Shown here: positions 62,940-64,000 of the stretch, piece after piece | Numbering within the stretch: the first letter of the stretch is position 1 | Layout of the letters: each line of letters opens with the position of its first letter | Assembly (NCBI GenBank): GCA_037179385.1 | Contig: CM074179.1 | Location: 33,237,903-33,301,902 of the forward strand | DNA length: 64,000 nucleotides | Reading direction: 5' to 3' | Source of the DNA: Holothuria scabra | Lineage: Eukaryota; Echinodermata; Holothuroidea; Aspidochirotida; Holothuriidae | Program-made: the position numbers and the translations under genes | The notes under the pieces: generated by a model | Databases searched by the model: none | What the model saw: only the letters and a program-made list of their open reading frames with translations | Told to the model about the DNA's origin: nothing

Positions 62940-64000
62940 GCGAAGTCCAATGCATTCCCCATTTGCTTCTTCTGGCAACTTCTCTTGTACACCTTAATCA
63001 CTGTATATTGACTGGAATGATTAGTTGAGTTGATCGTTGGTATTTTCTGAAAAGACCTTGCTCACAACAGTACGGAAACTATTATCCATCTTTTCACATG
63101 CATACATAAACTGCATGAATCGTAACGACCTCCTGCTGACACTGCGATGTCCCTCGCAATAAAATCAAGTACTATCTCCGAGCGATTACTTCCATGATAA
63201 AATACCTTCTTAATACACTGCCAGACCGAGTTGGATCATGCATGGTTGGATTACATCACCGCCCGCAACAAAGTGACATGTCTTTTGCACCTTGTGATAA
63301 TGATTAGCTTATTTGGAGTACGGTTACACGTTAACACAAAAGTCTTTGTGTTGACTTGTTTGAAAATATTTTTCCGGACTCAGATTTGAGTCATGTTTTT
63401 TATTTATTAGCGCAGCATGGTCTTCAAGGGCAAATGTCTGGCAGAAATGCGGGACTACACAATAGGTACATAAAATCTAGCGATAGGGGGAAGTGCACGC
63501 TGCAATTAAATGTAAAGAGCAGTCCCCAAACTTATTTGTAGAAAAAGCTAAATAGCACAATTTTCGTCTTATTTCTCTTCAAAGTATCTTTAATTACATT
63601 TTATGACTTTACTATTGCATATTCAAGGTAAACCAAGCAGTTATTTCTAGTAAATTTCACATTTGAAGAGAAAAAACATTGTCACGTGACTCCCAATAAC
63701 CAATCATGAAACTATACAGTCTACTACACTACTTCAATTTGGGATGACTGCTCCTGCCCTTTAAAACTATATATGATTTGGGGTAAGAAATGAATTCCAT
63801 TGCTGGAAGTGGTGGCACTTACATGGGGGCATGAAGAGCACTTGCCACCTCAGATTTTCCTTTTTTCTCCACAAACGTTCCTTTTCGCCTAGGATGGTTC
63901 AACCCTTCCCAGTCAGATCCAGAACAAATATAAATATCATGAGACTTTAATTTTCCACGCGGAGATACCGGTATGCCAAAACCTCGGACCTTCCAGGGAC
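62940..64000. other. Intergenic, nothing recognised
   Basis: AT-rich sequence without a supported gene, RNA or mobile element. Confidence 0.4.

Noticed and set aside
1..64000. CRISPR arrays, tRNA or rRNA genes
   Set aside because: No regularly spaced identical repeats with unique spacers and no recognisable cloverleaf or rRNA core; genome type is animal.

Overview
The window is animal nuclear DNA. It is AT-rich and intron-style, with no operon-like host genes and no rRNA, tRNA or CRISPR array. It is crowded with transposable elements typical of marine invertebrates: Tx1/L1-like and CR1-like LINEs, a BEL/Pao fragment, foldback MITEs and diverse minisatellites. A deuterostome such as an echinoderm, hemichordate or lancelet is plausible, but nothing here fixes the species. 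There is one 100-bp N gap (57955-58054).

The centrepiece is an end-to-end Polinton/Maverick (polintovirus) at 33158-56141, about 23.0 kb. It has 214/221-bp terminal inverted repeats that begin AGTAGT, flanked by a perfect 6-bp target duplication GACGGA. It carries the replication module (protein-primed DNA polymerase B; retroviral-type integrase with a chromodomain) and the virion module (A32/FtsK-like packaging ATPase, double-jelly-roll major capsid protein, penton-like minor capsid protein, small basic virion protein, adenain-like protease). It also carries accessory genes: a PPxY-containing acidic protein, a WW+PC4 protein, a second PC4-like protein, a Cys-motif protein with a PxDLS motif on the opposite strand, and several conserved Polinton proteins of unknown function. 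Most genes have their own TATA box and several overlap by ATGA. The copy is damaged: the polymerase has many frame breaks, and the ATPase and major capsid genes each have one in-frame stop. The integrase, penton-like, basic virion protein and protease genes are open. A Tx1-like LINE (35097-39564), a ~1.46-kb unit with 17-18-bp inverted ends (53612-55072) and a 170-bp foldback (55072-55241) lie inside it.

The Polinton sits inside a much older, decayed Polinton. On its left are a minus-strand polymerase pseudogene (30780-33065) and plus-strand remnants of two conserved Polinton genes (28330-29290). The flanking sequence interrupted by the 6-bp duplication appears to be old polymerase DNA.

Region by region: 1-4.2 kb holds minisatellites and a foldback element. 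4.2-15.3 kb is a LINE graveyard: five Tx1-like copies, one CR1 split by a 5.1-kb LTR-like insertion, and a BEL/Pao fragment. 15.3-28 kb is mostly unannotatable intergenic DNA with dispersed repeats and one candidate host exon (20260-20882, minus). 28.3-33.1 kb is the old Polinton. 33.2-56.1 kb is the younger Polinton. 56.1-64 kb is intergenic, with a duplicated block, a set of stem-loop repeats and two candidate host exons (minus strand).

The most unusual signal is a 63-nt element present three times in the young Polinton. It keeps a closing stem through a compensatory base-pair change and lies just downstream of, or overlapping, gene 3' ends. It is a candidate structured RNA or 3'-end element.
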